Shown here: piece by piece, positions 24,700 through 33,700 of the stretch
Position numbering within the stretch: position 1 is the first letter of the stretch
Layout: every line of letters begins with the position of its first letter
DNA from: Gammaproteobacteria bacterium
GTDB taxonomy: Bacteria > Pseudomonadota > Gammaproteobacteria > DRLM01
Assembly: GCA_011375345.1 (NCBI GenBank)
Contig: DRLM01000136.1
Coordinates: 1 to 40,351 of the forward strand
DNA length: 40,351 nt
Reading direction: 5' to 3'
Notes under the pieces: model-generated
Seen by the model: the letters and a program-made list of their open reading frames with translations, nothing else
Told to the model about the DNA's origin: nothing
The model's database searches: none
Translations under genes and position numbers: made by a program

Positions 24700-25235
24700 T
24701 GGGGCGCTGGTTGGGGCTGGCGGGCCTGATCATTGCCCTGGACCAGGCCAGCAAACACGCAGCGCAGGCGGCCTTCCGCCTGCACGAGACTCTGGCAGTG
24801 GTGCCGTTTTTCAATCTCACCCTGGCCTACAACGAGGGGGCGGCGTTCAGCTTTCTGGCCGGCGCGGGCGGCTGGCAGCGTTGGTTTTTCACCGCGCTGG
24901 CGCTGGTGGTGTGCGCGCTGTTGCTGCTCTGGCTGAAGCGCCTGCCGCCGGAGAAAAAACGGGAGGCAGCGGGCCTGGCTTTCATCCTCGGCGGCGCCTT
25001 GGGCAATGTCATCGACCGGCTTGCGCTCGGTCACGTTATCGACTTTGTCGATTTCTATTATCCCGCCGCCGACCGGTGCCTGCCGCTGTTCAGTCCCGTC
25101 ATGACCGCCACCGGCCTGCACTGCCACTGGCCCGCCTTCAACCTGGCCGATTCGGCCATTTTTCTCGGCGCCGCCTGCCTGGTGTGGGACAGCTTGCGGT
25201 CGCGGCGAAGCGCAGCAGAGGAAACGAACACGTAA
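24699..25235 (+). CDS. lspA: Lipoprotein signal peptidase II with an insertion between catalytic aspartates
   Basis: 178 residues, four membrane helices. Family motifs include [43 protein letters not shown] (catalytic Asp118) and FNLADSAIF (catalytic Asp151). The aspartates are separated by 33 residues, where E. coli and Pseudomonas have about 18-19, because of a loop [14 protein letters not shown]... carrying two cysteines before HWPAFN. It removes signal peptides from prolipoproteins after Lgt acts. Translation is coupled to ileS (TAATG). fkpB, often next in the operon, is missing; ispH follows after 86 bases. Confidence 0.95.
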   Translation: MGRWLGLAGLIIALDQASKHAAQAAFRLHETLAVVPFFNLTLAYNEGAAFSFLAGAGGWQRWFFTALALVVCALLLLWLKRLPPEKKREAAGLAFILGGALGNVIDRLALGHVIDFVDFYYPAADRCLPLFSPVMTATGLHCHWPAFNLADSAIFLGAACLVWDSLRSRRSAAEETNT

Positions 25236-25321
25236 AGACCGCATTCACCCCACGCCCGGCGCGTTTTTCACTGGCTGCATGGGGTACAATCCACCCGCTC
25301 GTCAACAAGACCGTCAACATC

Positions 25322-26260
25322 ATGCAACTCATTCTCGCCAACCCCCGTGGCTTCTGCGCCGGCGTGGACCGGGCCGTTCACATTGTCGAGCGCGCCCTGA
25401 GCTTGTTCGGCGCCCCCATCTATGTCCGCCATGAAGTGGTCCATAACCAGTACGTGGTGGACGGCCTGCGGGCCAAGGGGGTGGTGTTCGTGGACGAGCT
25501 GGACGAGGTGCCCGACGGCCGGTTGGTGATCTTCAGCGCCCACGGCGTCTCCAGGGCGGTGCGTGAGGAAGCGGCGCAGCGCGGCCTCAAGGTGTTCGAT
25601 GCCACCTGCCCCCTGGTCACCAAAGTGCATCTGGAAGTGGAGCGCTATCGCCGCGCCGGGCATGACTGTGTGCTTATCGGCCACGCCGGCCACCCCGAGG
25701 TGGAAGGCACCATGGGGCAGTGGGGCGAGGCATCCGAGGGGGCGCGCATGCATCTGGTCCAAAGCGCCGAGGACGCACGGCGGCTCCAGGTGCGCGACCC
25801 GCGCGCCGTGGCCTTCGTTACCCAGACCACGCTGTCGGTGGACGACACGACGGAGATTATTGACATACTGCGCAACCGTTTTCCGGCTATCATCGGACCG
25901 CGCAAAAACGATATCTGCTACGCCACGCAAAACCGGCAGGACGCCGTCAAACACCTGGCCGAACGCTGCGACCTGGTCCTGGTGGTGGGCTCGCCCAGCA
26001 GTTCCAACTCCAACCGCTTGCGCGAGCTGGCCGAAAAACGGGGGGTGAGCGCCTATTTGATCGACGGCGCCGACGAAATCAAACAACACTGGTTGACCGG
26101 CCGCCACGCCATCGGTATCACCGCCGGGGCCTCCGCGCCGGAAGTGCTGGTGCAGGCGGTGATCGCACGCTTGCAGGCGCTGGGCGCCCGGCCGCCGCAA
26201 GAGCTTGAAGGGCGCAAAGAACAGCTCACCTTCGCGCTGCCCAAAGAACTTGGCGCCTGA
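25322..26260 (+). CDS. ispH: 4-hydroxy-3-methylbut-2-enyl diphosphate reductase
   Basis: 312 residues. The three Fe-S cluster cysteines are Cys12 ([14 protein letters not shown]), Cys96 ([12 protein letters not shown]) and Cys199 ([11 protein letters not shown]). The proton-relay region [10 protein letters not shown] and the Ser-Ser-Asn motif [12 protein letters not shown] are intact. It carries out the last step of the MEP pathway, making IPP and DMAPP from HMBPP. ATG 25322 gives the family N-terminus; the open frame farther upstream only overlaps lspA. It is convergent with the minor pilin operon, with only 12 bases between stop codons. Confidence 0.98.
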   Translation: MQLILANPRGFCAGVDRAVHIVERALSLFGAPIYVRHEVVHNQYVVDGLRAKGVVFVDELDEVPDGRLVIFSAHGVSRAVREEAAQRGLKVFDATCPLVTKVHLEVERYRRAGHDCVLIGHAGHPEVEGTMGQWGEASEGARMHLVQSAEDARRLQVRDPRAVAFVTQTTLSVDDTTEIIDILRNRFPAIIGPRKNDICYATQNRQDAVKHLAERCDLVLVVGSPSSSNSNRLRELAEKRGVSAYLIDGADEIKQHWLTGRHAIGITAGASAPEVLVQAVIARLQALGARPPQELEGRKEQLTFALPKELGA

Positions 26261-26272
26261 GCCCCGGCCCCC

Positions 26273-26740
26273 TCACCAGCATCCCGCCGTGGCCGGTGCC
26301 CGACTGCCGTCGGAATGCAGCACATAGCTGCCGCAGGCGGTATCTGCGGCCTGGTCTCCTTGGGGGGTGGCGGTGAGCACAAAACACGGGGCCCCGCCGC
26401 AGCCGCTCACGTCCACTTGCGCCGCCACCGTATACACGGCGCCCCCGCCGGGGCTGAGGGCCTGGCCGTTACTGCCGAATTCCGCCGGGGAAGAGGGGTA
26501 GTTCAACAGGGTGAGATCGCTGGTGTATTGCCGGTTGTCGAAGTAATAGGCTTCCTGGCGCGCCGCCACTTCCAGCAGGGCGGATTTGGCCACGGTGCGC
26601 TTGCTTTTGCGGATATAGTCCACATAGGAGGGATAGGCCAGGGCGCCAATGATCCCGATCACCGCCAATACCATCATCAGCTCAACAAAACTGAATGCGC
26701 TTTGGGCCTGGCGCGTTGTTGCTCCCGCACGGTACGGCAT
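26273..26740 (-). CDS. pilE: Type IV minor pilin PilE-like, with Ala at the prepilin cleavage site
   Basis: 155 residues: leader of 15 residues (MPYRAGATTRQAQSA), then the class III prepilin helix FSFVELMMVLAVIGIIGALA with Glu at mature position 5, followed by a C-terminal head with a cysteine pair (SGCGGAPCF) and a final TACGSYVL...GCW disulfide region. The residue before the cleavage point is Ala (codon GCA) instead of the near-invariant Gly. Family knowledge says Ala is the only substitution reasonably tolerated by PilD-type peptidases. It is the last gene of the operon and overlaps pilX by one base (TGATG). It is expected to sit in the pilus initiation tip complex. Confidence 0.88.
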   Translation of the reverse strand: MPYRAGATTRQAQSAFSFVELMMVLAVIGIIGALAYPSYVDYIRKSKRTVAKSALLEVAARQEAYYFDNRQYTSDLTLLNYPSSPAEFGSNGQALSPGGGAVYTVAAQVDVSGCGGAPCFVLTATPQGDQAADTACGSYVLHSDGSRAPATAGCW

Positions 26741-27339
26741 CAGCGCATGCTCCAGGCGTAGCTTTCGTACACTTGCGGCACCGGCACACTCCCCGCCATG
26801 GGCCAGTTGGGGTCGCTGAGCGGCTGCACCCGCCGGCGGTAATGTTCTTGCACGATGCGGGCGGCGCCGCTGGCGTCCTGCGCCGCCACGCTGATGCGGT
26901 AGGTCTCCACATATTCCGCCGGGCGGGGACTGCCACATTCGCCCGCCCCCGCCGGCAGCGCCCGGCAGCCCAGGTACTCGATGACAAAACGGTCACCGCC
27001 GGCGGTGACGGCCGCAGTGAATGCATCCCAGTTAGCGATCTCCAGGGGATCGGCGGGCAGGGGATCGGGCACCGGCGTGTCGGCATGGGCGTAGTAGTGA
27101 TCCGGATCGCCCCAACTGAACGTGTCGGGCTGAAGCACCGCCCGAACCTGGTCCTCCGCGATCCGCAGCGCCGCTTCGGCCCGCGCCAGGGAATCGTAAG
27201 CGTCGCGGTTATTGGTGGCGATTTTCAGCTCCAGCAAGGACACGTTCATCACCGTCACCCCCAAGGCGGTGACCGCCAGCAGCAACATCAGGCTCACGAT
27301 GAGGGCTGCCCCGCTTTGTTTGTTGTAAGGCCCGTTCAT
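26740..27339 (-). CDS. pilX: Type IV pilus minor pilin PilX
   Basis: 199 residues: short leader MNGPYNKQSG, then hydrophobic helix AALIVSLMLLLAVTALGVTV followed by NVSLLELKIATNNRD and ALRIAEDQVRA, typical of PilX (the GspK-like tip pilin). Glu5 is absent, as is normal for PilX/GspK. The head domain has a Cys pair (LGCRALPAGAGECG). It is expected to cap the pilus tip or prime assembly with PilV, PilW and PilE. It starts 8 bases after the pilW stop and is coupled to pilE. In Pseudomonas pilX is followed by pilY1 and pilY2; here pilE follows directly. Confidence 0.85.
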   Translation of the reverse strand: MNGPYNKQSGAALIVSLMLLLAVTALGVTVMNVSLLELKIATNNRDAYDSLARAEAALRIAEDQVRAVLQPDTFSWGDPDHYYAHADTPVPDPLPADPLEIANWDAFTAAVTAGGDRFVIEYLGCRALPAGAGECGSPRPAEYVETYRISVAAQDASGAARIVQEHYRRRVQPLSDPNWPMAGSVPVPQVYESYAWSMR

Positions 27340-27347
27340 CTGCCCGT

Positions 27348-28358
27348 TCAGTTGCGCAGCGCCACGGTGCCACTGTACAGGTACCGCCGGAAAGCGGTCT
27401 GACTGGGCGTATAGTTCTTGTCGCCCATGACGTAAGTCGTGACGGGGTCAGTGTACCCGCTTTCCGGGCATTCATCCCGCACCAGCAGCCAAAAGCGTAC
27501 GGCGGCAACCTGGTTCCAGTCGGCAACGCCGTCGGCGTTTTGGTATTGATTGGCGATGCCGTCACCGTCGCTGTCCACGCCATACAAGACTTGCAACTGC
27601 TCCACCCCGGTGACCAGTTCCTCGCGCTGGGGAAAGCCTATGCTGCTCAGGTGCTCCCGCGCCAGGGCCGGGATCTGCACCCCCTCACAGCTGCGGGGCT
27701 GGCCGCCGGTGCCGTGGGCCTTGGTCACGTAGTAGGCATGGGCCCGCAGGTGATGGTAGCCCGTTATGGTGTCGCTCAGCGGACGGGGGAAAGGGAGGGG
27801 GGCAGTGCCCACCTGGGCCTCCAGGGCCGCGGCGAAGAGATACGATCTGCCGACAATGTCAAAGTTTGGATTATGGGTTTCCGCTGAAGCATAGCGCACC
27901 ACCAACACGTCGGTGCCCGCCCTGTGTTCGGTGATGCAGCGGTAACCGGTGGAGCTTTCGTTGAGACCGAACAGGCGCCGCCGCACCATAAGCCCCCAGC
28001 TGTTATTGCTGCTCGGGCAGCTGCCGTTGGGCGGTACATCGCCGCTCAGATTGCCATTGGCAATGGCGGTTTGCATATCCAGCATCCCCCAGTACCCGGC
28101 CCGGCGGAGGTCGTCGCTGATGATGTCGAAGGCATAGCGCGCGGTATCTTGCACGCGGCTCAGGGTGGTTTGAATCTCGAAGCTTTTCTTGCTGGCGGCA
28201 TAGATCTGCGCCAGGCCTGACAAGACCAACACGGCCAAAGCCACGGAGACCAGCAACTCCACCAGGGTGAAGCCCTGGTGCCTTTGTCCGCTGCGGGTAA
28301 CTACCGGGACCGTTCTATATCTCGAACGTGAAGGCGTAGCGTTTCTTGGAATTATCAT
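27348..28358 (-). CDS. pilW: Type IV pilus minor pilin PilW
   Basis: 336 residues. An unusually long leader (about 29 residues ending RHQG) precedes the canonical FTLVELLVSVALAVLVLSGL helix with Glu5, then IYAASKKSFEIQTTLSRVQD and DDLRRAGYWG, both PilW hallmarks. The large head has Cys residues (SCPSSN, RCITEH, RSCEGV, DECPE). ATG 28358 (after AGGGCG) is the only reasonable initiator before the helix and makes the gene overlap pilV by 44 bases, so the leader is encoded inside the pilV 3' end. It works in the pilus-priming complex with PilV and PilX. Confidence 0.86.
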   Translation of the reverse strand: MIIPRNATPSRSRYRTVPVVTRSGQRHQGFTLVELLVSVALAVLVLSGLAQIYAASKKSFEIQTTLSRVQDTARYAFDIISDDLRRAGYWGMLDMQTAIANGNLSGDVPPNGSCPSSNNSWGLMVRRRLFGLNESSTGYRCITEHRAGTDVLVVRYASAETHNPNFDIVGRSYLFAAALEAQVGTAPLPFPRPLSDTITGYHHLRAHAYYVTKAHGTGGQPRSCEGVQIPALAREHLSSIGFPQREELVTGVEQLQVLYGVDSDGDGIANQYQNADGVADWNQVAAVRFWLLVRDECPESGYTDPVTTYVMGDKNYTPSQTAFRRYLYSGTVALRN

Positions 28359-28788
28359 CGCCCTGACCCCAAAATATGGTGGCGGTAAACACCCTTGTGC
28401 CCGCCACACCCGGAACGGCGGAGATGGCCAGTTTCCCCTGCGGCAGCAAAGGCGCGCCGCGCGACAGCAGATCGTACCACTGCCACAGATCGTAAGCGGC
28501 CATTTCCTGGGGCGCACAGCCGCTGACGGTACAATCCTTTGGTGCCGCCAGGGCGCTGTCAGGGTCCAGTTCCACAGGGTAATAGCTGTCCCGCGCATCG
28601 GAATTGGCCTGTATGCGTTCCATGATATCCTGGGCCAGCTGACTGGCAAGGGTATATTCGTGGGCTTCGCTGCTCGCTTTGAGTCCGGTGAACTGCAAGC
28701 CCGCCATGCCCAGCAGGGCGATGGCCACCACGACCACGGTCACCAGGACTTCCATCAGCGAAAAACCGTCGCACCGCTGGACGCGCAT
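28315..28788 (-). CDS. pilV: Type IV pilus minor pilin PilV
   Basis: 157 residues. Short leader MRVQRCDG, then FSLMEVLVTVVVVAIALLG with Glu5 and the GMAGLQFTGLKASSEAHEYT continuation typical of PilV. ATG 28788 is chosen because GGAAGG lies 7 bases upstream; ATG 28803 has no SD. The SAVPGVAGTRVFTATIFWG end matches the PilV/GspI-like head. First gene of the operon pilV-pilW-pilX-pilE, reading toward ispH and divergent from thiO (100-base gap). fimU and fimT, normally upstream, are absent. Confidence 0.88.
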   Translation of the reverse strand: MRVQRCDGFSLMEVLVTVVVVAIALLGMAGLQFTGLKASSEAHEYTLASQLAQDIMERIQANSDARDSYYPVELDPDSALAAPKDCTVSGCAPQEMAAYDLWQWYDLLSRGAPLLPQGKLAISAVPGVAGTRVFTATIFWGQGDDNSKKRYAFTFEI

Positions 28789-28888
28789 TGTGTCGCCTTC
28801 CATTTTTATTTAATGTTTAACGCCGTGATTGTACCTCAAGCCACCCGGGCGGAAAGCCTTCCCTGCCGGGAACGGCCCTGAGCAGACC

Positions 28889-30031
28889 ATGAGCGATGTC
28901 ACCGTCATCGGCGGCGGCCTCATCGGCATGTTGACCGCCCGGGAGCTGGCCCTGGCCGGGGCCACGGTCACCCTGCTGGAACGCCGCACTGCGGGGCGGG
29001 AAGCCTCCTGGGCTGGCGGCGGCATCCTCTCGCCCCTCTATCCCTGGCGCTATCCCGCCGCGGTCTCGCGTCTGGCGCGTTGGAGCCAGGCCTGCTACCC
29101 CACCCTAGCGGGGGAACTGCTGGCGCACACCGGCATTGATCCCGAATACCAAGCCTGCGGCCTGCTGCTGCTGGACCAGGACGAAAACGCGCAGGCCCTG
29201 GGCTGGGCCGGCCAGTGGGGCTACGAACTCAGCCACGCCGGCGAGGCCGAACTCCGGGAACTGGAACCCCGTCTCAATCCTGCCTTCAGCCGCTCCCAAT
29301 GGTGGCCCACTCTCGGCCAGATCCGCAATCCCCGCCTGTTGCAGGCACTGGCGAGCCGGCTGGCGCAGCTCAAGGTGAAGGTGGTGGAGCACTGTGAAGT
29401 CCGGGGCTTGCGGACGCAGGCCGGCCGGCTTGCGGGCCTGGACACCACTCAGGGCCCCAGGAGCACCGCGCTGGCCGTGGTGGCCGGCGGCGCCTGGGCG
29501 GCAGAGATCTTGCGCCCCGCCGGCGCGTGCCTGCCGGTGCGACCGGTGCGGGGCCAGATGCTGTTGTTCAGCGGTCCCCCGGATCTGCTGCGCCATATTG
29601 TGCTCTATAACGGCCGTTATCTGGTCCCGCGGCGGGATGGCCGCGTTCTGGCGGGCAGCACGGTGGAAGAGGTGGGCTTCGACAAATCCACCACTCCCAC
29701 CGCGCTGGCGGACCTCCGCCGCGCCGCCTGCGAACTCATTCCCGCCCTGGAATCCCTGCCCATCGAACACCACTGGGCGGGGCTGCGGCCCGGCTCCCCC
29801 CAGGGCGTGCCCTTCATCGGCCCCTGTCCCGGTGTGCAGGGCCTTTACGTCAACGCGGGGCATTTTCGCAATGGCGTGGTCACCGGGCCGGCCTCCGCCC
29901 GCCTGCTGGCAGACATGATACTGAAGCGGCCACCGATACTGGACCCGGCCGCCTACCGGCCTCCGGCAGCGCACGCCACCGCAAAGGGCGCGAAGCACGC
30001 CAAGGGTGAGTGGTGCGAACCTGACACCTAG
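28889..30031 (+). CDS. thiO: Glycine oxidase ThiO (FAD-dependent)
   Basis: 380 residues. Rossmann FAD motif VTVIGGGLIGMLTARELA at the N-terminus, then REASWAGGGILSPLYPWRYP, LPVRPVRGQMLLF, and the C-terminal HHWAGLRPGSPQGVPFIG and GHFRNGVVTGPASARLLAD, all characteristic of the DadA/GlyOx family. It oxidises glycine to iminoglycine for the thiazole part of thiamine in organisms using ThiO. ATG 28889 gives the canonical N-terminus. The last about 20 residues (from AAHATAKGAKHAKG) are encoded by a CGCAAAG-type repeat and look like an acquired extension. A D-amino-acid oxidase-like activity is an alternative. No other thi gene is in the window. Confidence 0.88.
   Translation: MSDVTVIGGGLIGMLTARELALAGATVTLLERRTAGREASWAGGGILSPLYPWRYPAAVSRLARWSQACYPTLAGELLAHTGIDPEYQACGLLLLDQDENAQALGWAGQWGYELSHAGEAELRELEPRLNPAFSRSQWWPTLGQIRNPRLLQALASRLAQLKVKVVEHCEVRGLRTQAGRLAGLDTTQGPRSTALAVVAGGAWAAEILRPAGACLPVRPVRGQMLLFSGPPDLLRHIVLYNGRYLVPRRDGRVLAGSTVEEVGFDKSTTPTALADLRRAACELIPALESLPIEHHWAGLRPGSPQGVPFIGPCPGVQGLYVNAGHFRNGVVTGPASARLLADMILKRPPILDPAAYRPPAAHATAKGAKHAKGEWCEPDT
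29979..30006 (+). repeat. CGCAAAG-type dispersed repeat within the end of thiO
   Basis: 28-base stretch beginning CCGCAAAG and ending CGCCAAGGG, matching 18671-18698 (minus strand) at about 22 of 28 positions. It supplies in-frame codons for the tail of ThiO. Confidence 0.5.
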
Positions 30032-30127
30032 CGCCGCCGGCGCGTCCCGGCCTGCGCCCGCTTGTAAAACCGCTGTCAGCGGCCGATACCCCGGGGTGAC
30101 AAATAGACCTGGTCCAAAAACCTGACA

Positions 30128-30133
30128 TATAAT
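30128..30133 (+). promoter_or_regulatory. Perfect -10 element directly before the Irr-like gene
   Basis: TATAAT ends 8 bases before the ATG at 30142, and no SD sequence is present. Transcription from it would begin about 30139-30142, giving a leaderless or nearly leaderless mRNA. A convincing -35 was not found. Confidence 0.45.
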
Positions 30134-30141
30134 CCAGCATT

Positions 30142-30579
30142 ATGGAAGGAATTGACGACTTCCCCGCAGACAAAGCCGGGCTTGTGCGCCTTATGCGCGA
30201 GCGCGGAATCACGCCCACCCATCAGCGGGTGGAAATCGCTCTGATCCTGTTCGCCCGGCCTCAACACCTCTCCGCCGAACAGATTCTCGCCAGGGTGAAC
30301 GAGGACGGCACCCTGGTCTCCAAAGCCACGGTCTACAACACCCTGGGCCTGTTCGCCCGCAAGGGCCTGATCCGGGAGGTGATCGTGGATCCCACCAAGG
30401 TGTTCTACGACCCCACCACCAGCCCCCACCATCATTTCTACAATGTGGACGATGGCAGCCTGACAGACATCGACGCCGACGCCATCGGCCTCGGCGCCCT
30501 GCCCGCCCTGCCGCCGGGCACCACGGCAGAGGGTATTGAGGTGGTGATCCGGGTGCGCAACGTCCGTCCGCTGCCGTAG
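30142..30579 (+). CDS. Fur-family transcriptional regulator, Irr-like
   Basis: 145 residues. The winged-helix part contains ITPTHQRVEIALILF, LSAEQILARVNE and SKATVYNTLGLFARKGLIREV, the Fur-family DNA-binding signature. The dimerisation half has PHHHFYNVDDGSLTDID with three adjacent histidines (96-98), as in the haem/iron-responsive regulator Irr, and ends EVVIRVRNVRPLP. There is no cysteine, so the structural CxxC zinc sites of Fur/PerR are missing. Irr is best known from alphaproteobacteria; Irr-like proteins occur elsewhere. It probably controls iron or haem genes; no obvious target lies next to it. It could instead be a PerR-type sensor. Confidence 0.85.
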   Translation: MEGIDDFPADKAGLVRLMRERGITPTHQRVEIALILFARPQHLSAEQILARVNEDGTLVSKATVYNTLGLFARKGLIREVIVDPTKVFYDPTTSPHHHFYNVDDGSLTDIDADAIGLGALPALPPGTTAEGIEVVIRVRNVRPLP

Positions 30580-30595
30580 CGTGCGTGCCTCTTTG

Positions 30596-30624
30596 TTGTG
30601 GGCGGGCTGTGCCTTGGCTATACT
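30596..30624 (+). promoter_or_regulatory. Promoter of tRNA-Thr
   Basis: TTGTGG (30596-30601), 17-base spacer, TATACT (30619-30624), 10 bases before the mature tRNA 5' end. Confidence 0.6.
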
Positions 30625-30634
30625 CCCGCCTTTC

Positions 30635-30710
<76 letters not shown>

Positions 30711-30778
30711 CACTTTCCCGTAGTGTCGGACCCTTTTGCCGGTAGCATCGTGCTAGTTCGCCAGAGACTCACGGACTG

Positions 30779-33700
30779 ATGTCCTCCCTGCCGCTCAGCT
30801 TCTACGATCTGGAAGAACAACTCGACCCCCGCTACCTTGGTCGCGGTGAGGATTATTATTACCGGGATTACGTGGAAACCTGCCACATCAACCCGGATGG
30901 TCGGGTGGTCAGCGGCTTGGTGCGCGGCAGCGGCGCGCGCCATTACAAAGTGCATGTGGTTCTCCGCCCCACGGCGGACGGGCCGGACATCGAAGGCCAT
31001 TGCAGTTGTCCGGTGGGCGACAACTGCAAGCACGTGGCAGCCCTGCTGGTGGCGGCGCTGGATCAACAGGACGACGACGCGGCGGCGTCTCCGGCTCTGC
31101 CTGGCGGCCCTGACCACGCGCTGAATGACTGGTTGCGCGGCCTGCACGAGTCGTTGAAAACGCCGCCAGCGCGTGACAGCCACCCCCCGGATGTGCCCCA
31201 CCGCCTGCTTTATGTGCTGCGTCTGCGGGACTATGCCACGAGCAGTGTGCTGGAGGTGGCGTTTCAAACCGCCCGCGCGTTGAAAGCGGGCGGCTACGGC
31301 AAGGCCAGCGGCTACAACCCCGCCGCTTTGCTGAACCACGACCCGCCGCGCTATCTGCTGGACGCCGATATCGCCATTTTGCAAAAACTCAACGTCCGCC
31401 GCCTGCTGCACCACACCCCCCTCAATCAGCTCAGCGGGGCAGACAGCGGCGCCCTCCTGGCGGCCATGCTGGCCACGGGCCGCTGTCATTGGGAGGATAA
31501 AGACACACCGCCCCTGATGCTGGGCGAAACCCGCCGCGGCGAGGCCCGCTGGCAGGCGGACGAGACCGGCAGGCTGCGCCTGGCGCTGTTCAGCGAACCG
31601 GTCGCTGACCGCATCCTTCCCACCTCCCCGCCGTGGTATATCGACATTGCCCGGCAGGAATGCGGCCCGTTGGATCTGGCCCTGCCCGAAGCCCTGGTAC
31701 CGGCCCTGCTGCAATCGCCGGCGGTGATGCCGGAGCAAGTGGCCGAGCTGACCGCAAAGCTTGAGGGACTGCCGCTGCCGCCCCCGCCCCAGCAGACCAT
31801 CCGGGAACTGGAGCCCGTCACCCCCCGGCCGGTGCTTACCCTGTTCAAACAGGCCGTCACCCTGAGAAGCTTCTATCAGCTGCGCCAGGAGCAGCTGGAG
31901 ATCCCCGCCGCCCGGCTGGAGATGGACTACGCCGGCCGGCGGGTGGCCGTCGCCGACTCCGGCGATGTGCTGAGCTGGCGGGAGAACAACACCGTCTGCC
32001 GCCGCCCGCGCGACCGCCAGAGCGAGCACAACGCGCTCACCCGGCTGGAAAAACTCGGCCTTGCCCCCCTGGCCGGCGAACTGCCCCCCGGCAGCGGCGC
32101 GCCGCCCAATGCCTTTGTCTGGGATCTGCCCGCGGGGGAAGAAGCCGACGCCTGGATCAGACTGATGCTGGAGTACGTTCCCGCGCTGCGCCAGGAGGGC
32201 TGGCAGGTGGAGGTCAGCGAAGACTTTCCCTTCCGGATAGCCGAGGTCCAGGACTGGACCCTGGAGCTGGACGAGGGACCGCAGCAGGATTGGTTCGATC
32301 TGGATTTGGGGATACAGGTGGACGGTGAGCGGGTGAGCCTGCTGCCCATTTTAATGAATCTGCTGCGCCAGTTCCGCGGCAAACTGGACAGTCAGGCCTT
32401 GCGCCGGCTCCCCGAGGGCCACCGGTTTCTGGTGCCCCTGGAAGACGGCCGCCTGCTGCCCCTGCCGGGGGAGCGGGTGGCGCAGCTCTTGGGTGTGCTG
32501 GTGGACTTGTTCGACCCCGACGCGCTCAGCGCCGGCGGCCGCCTCAGCCTGCCCGCCCTGCGCGCCGCCGAGCTGGCGGAGCTGGAAGACAACCCGGCTT
32601 TGAAGCTGCGTTGGCTGGGTGGCGAACGGGTGAAAGAACTGGCCCGGCGGCTGCGTGATTTTCAGGGCATCCAGCCCGTTGCCGCGCCAAAACATTTCAC
32701 CGCCACGCTGCGCCCCTATCAACAGGCGGGGCTGGACTGGCTGCAGTTCCTGCGCGAGTACGGTCTGAACGGCATCCTGGCGGACGACATGGGCCTGGGC
32801 AAAACGGTGCAGGCCCTGGCCCACATCATGGTGGAAAAAAACGCCGGCCGCCTGGACCGGCCTTGTCTGGTGGTCGCTCCCACCAGTTTGATGGTGAACT
32901 GGTCCCAGGAGGCGGCCCGCTTCGCACCCACGCTGAAAACCCTGGTGTTGCACGGCCCCGACCGGGCCCGCCACTTCGATGCCATCAATGATCACGAGCT
33001 GGTGCTGACGACCTATCCGCTGCTGGGGCGGGATGAACAGGCCCTGGCCGCCCAGCCCTATCATCTGCTCATTCTGGACGAGGCCCAGCACATCAAAAAC
33101 CCCAAGGCCAAGGCGGCGCGGGTGGCGCAGTCCCTGGACGCCCGCCATCGCCTCTGTCTTACCGGCACGCCGCTGGAAAATCATTTGGGGGAGCTGTGGT
33201 CGTTGTTTCATTTTCTGATGCCGGGCCTGCTCGGAGACGAGCGCCAGTTCCGCCGCCTGTTTCGCACCCCCATCGAAAAACAGGGCCACGGGGAACGGGC
33301 GGCGCGGCTGGCCAAGCGCGTGGCCCCCTTCCTGTTGCGCCGCACCAAAGAAGACGTGGCCAGCGAACTGCCGCCCAAAACCGAAATCGTCCGCAGCGTG
33401 CCCCTGGCCGGCGGCCAGCGCGATCTTTACGAGAGCATCCGCCTGACGCTGCACGAAAAAGTGCGCCGGGCCATCGCCGCCAAGGGCCTGGCGCGCAGCC
33501 ACATTATCGTGCTGGATGCCCTGTTGAAACTGCGCCAGGCCTGTTGCGATCCGCGTTTGGTGAAGGTGGCCGCGGCGCAGAAGGTGAAACAGTCTGCCAA
33601 GCTGGAACTCTTGCTGGAACTGCTGCCGGAGCTGCTGGAAGAGGGACGGCGGGTGTTGCTGTTTTCCCAGTTCACCAGCATGCTGAGCCTGATCGAGGCG

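Noticed and set aside
26740-27339. PilX as a defective pilin because Glu5 is missing
   Set aside because: Absence of Glu5 is normal for PilX/GspK-type tip pilins.
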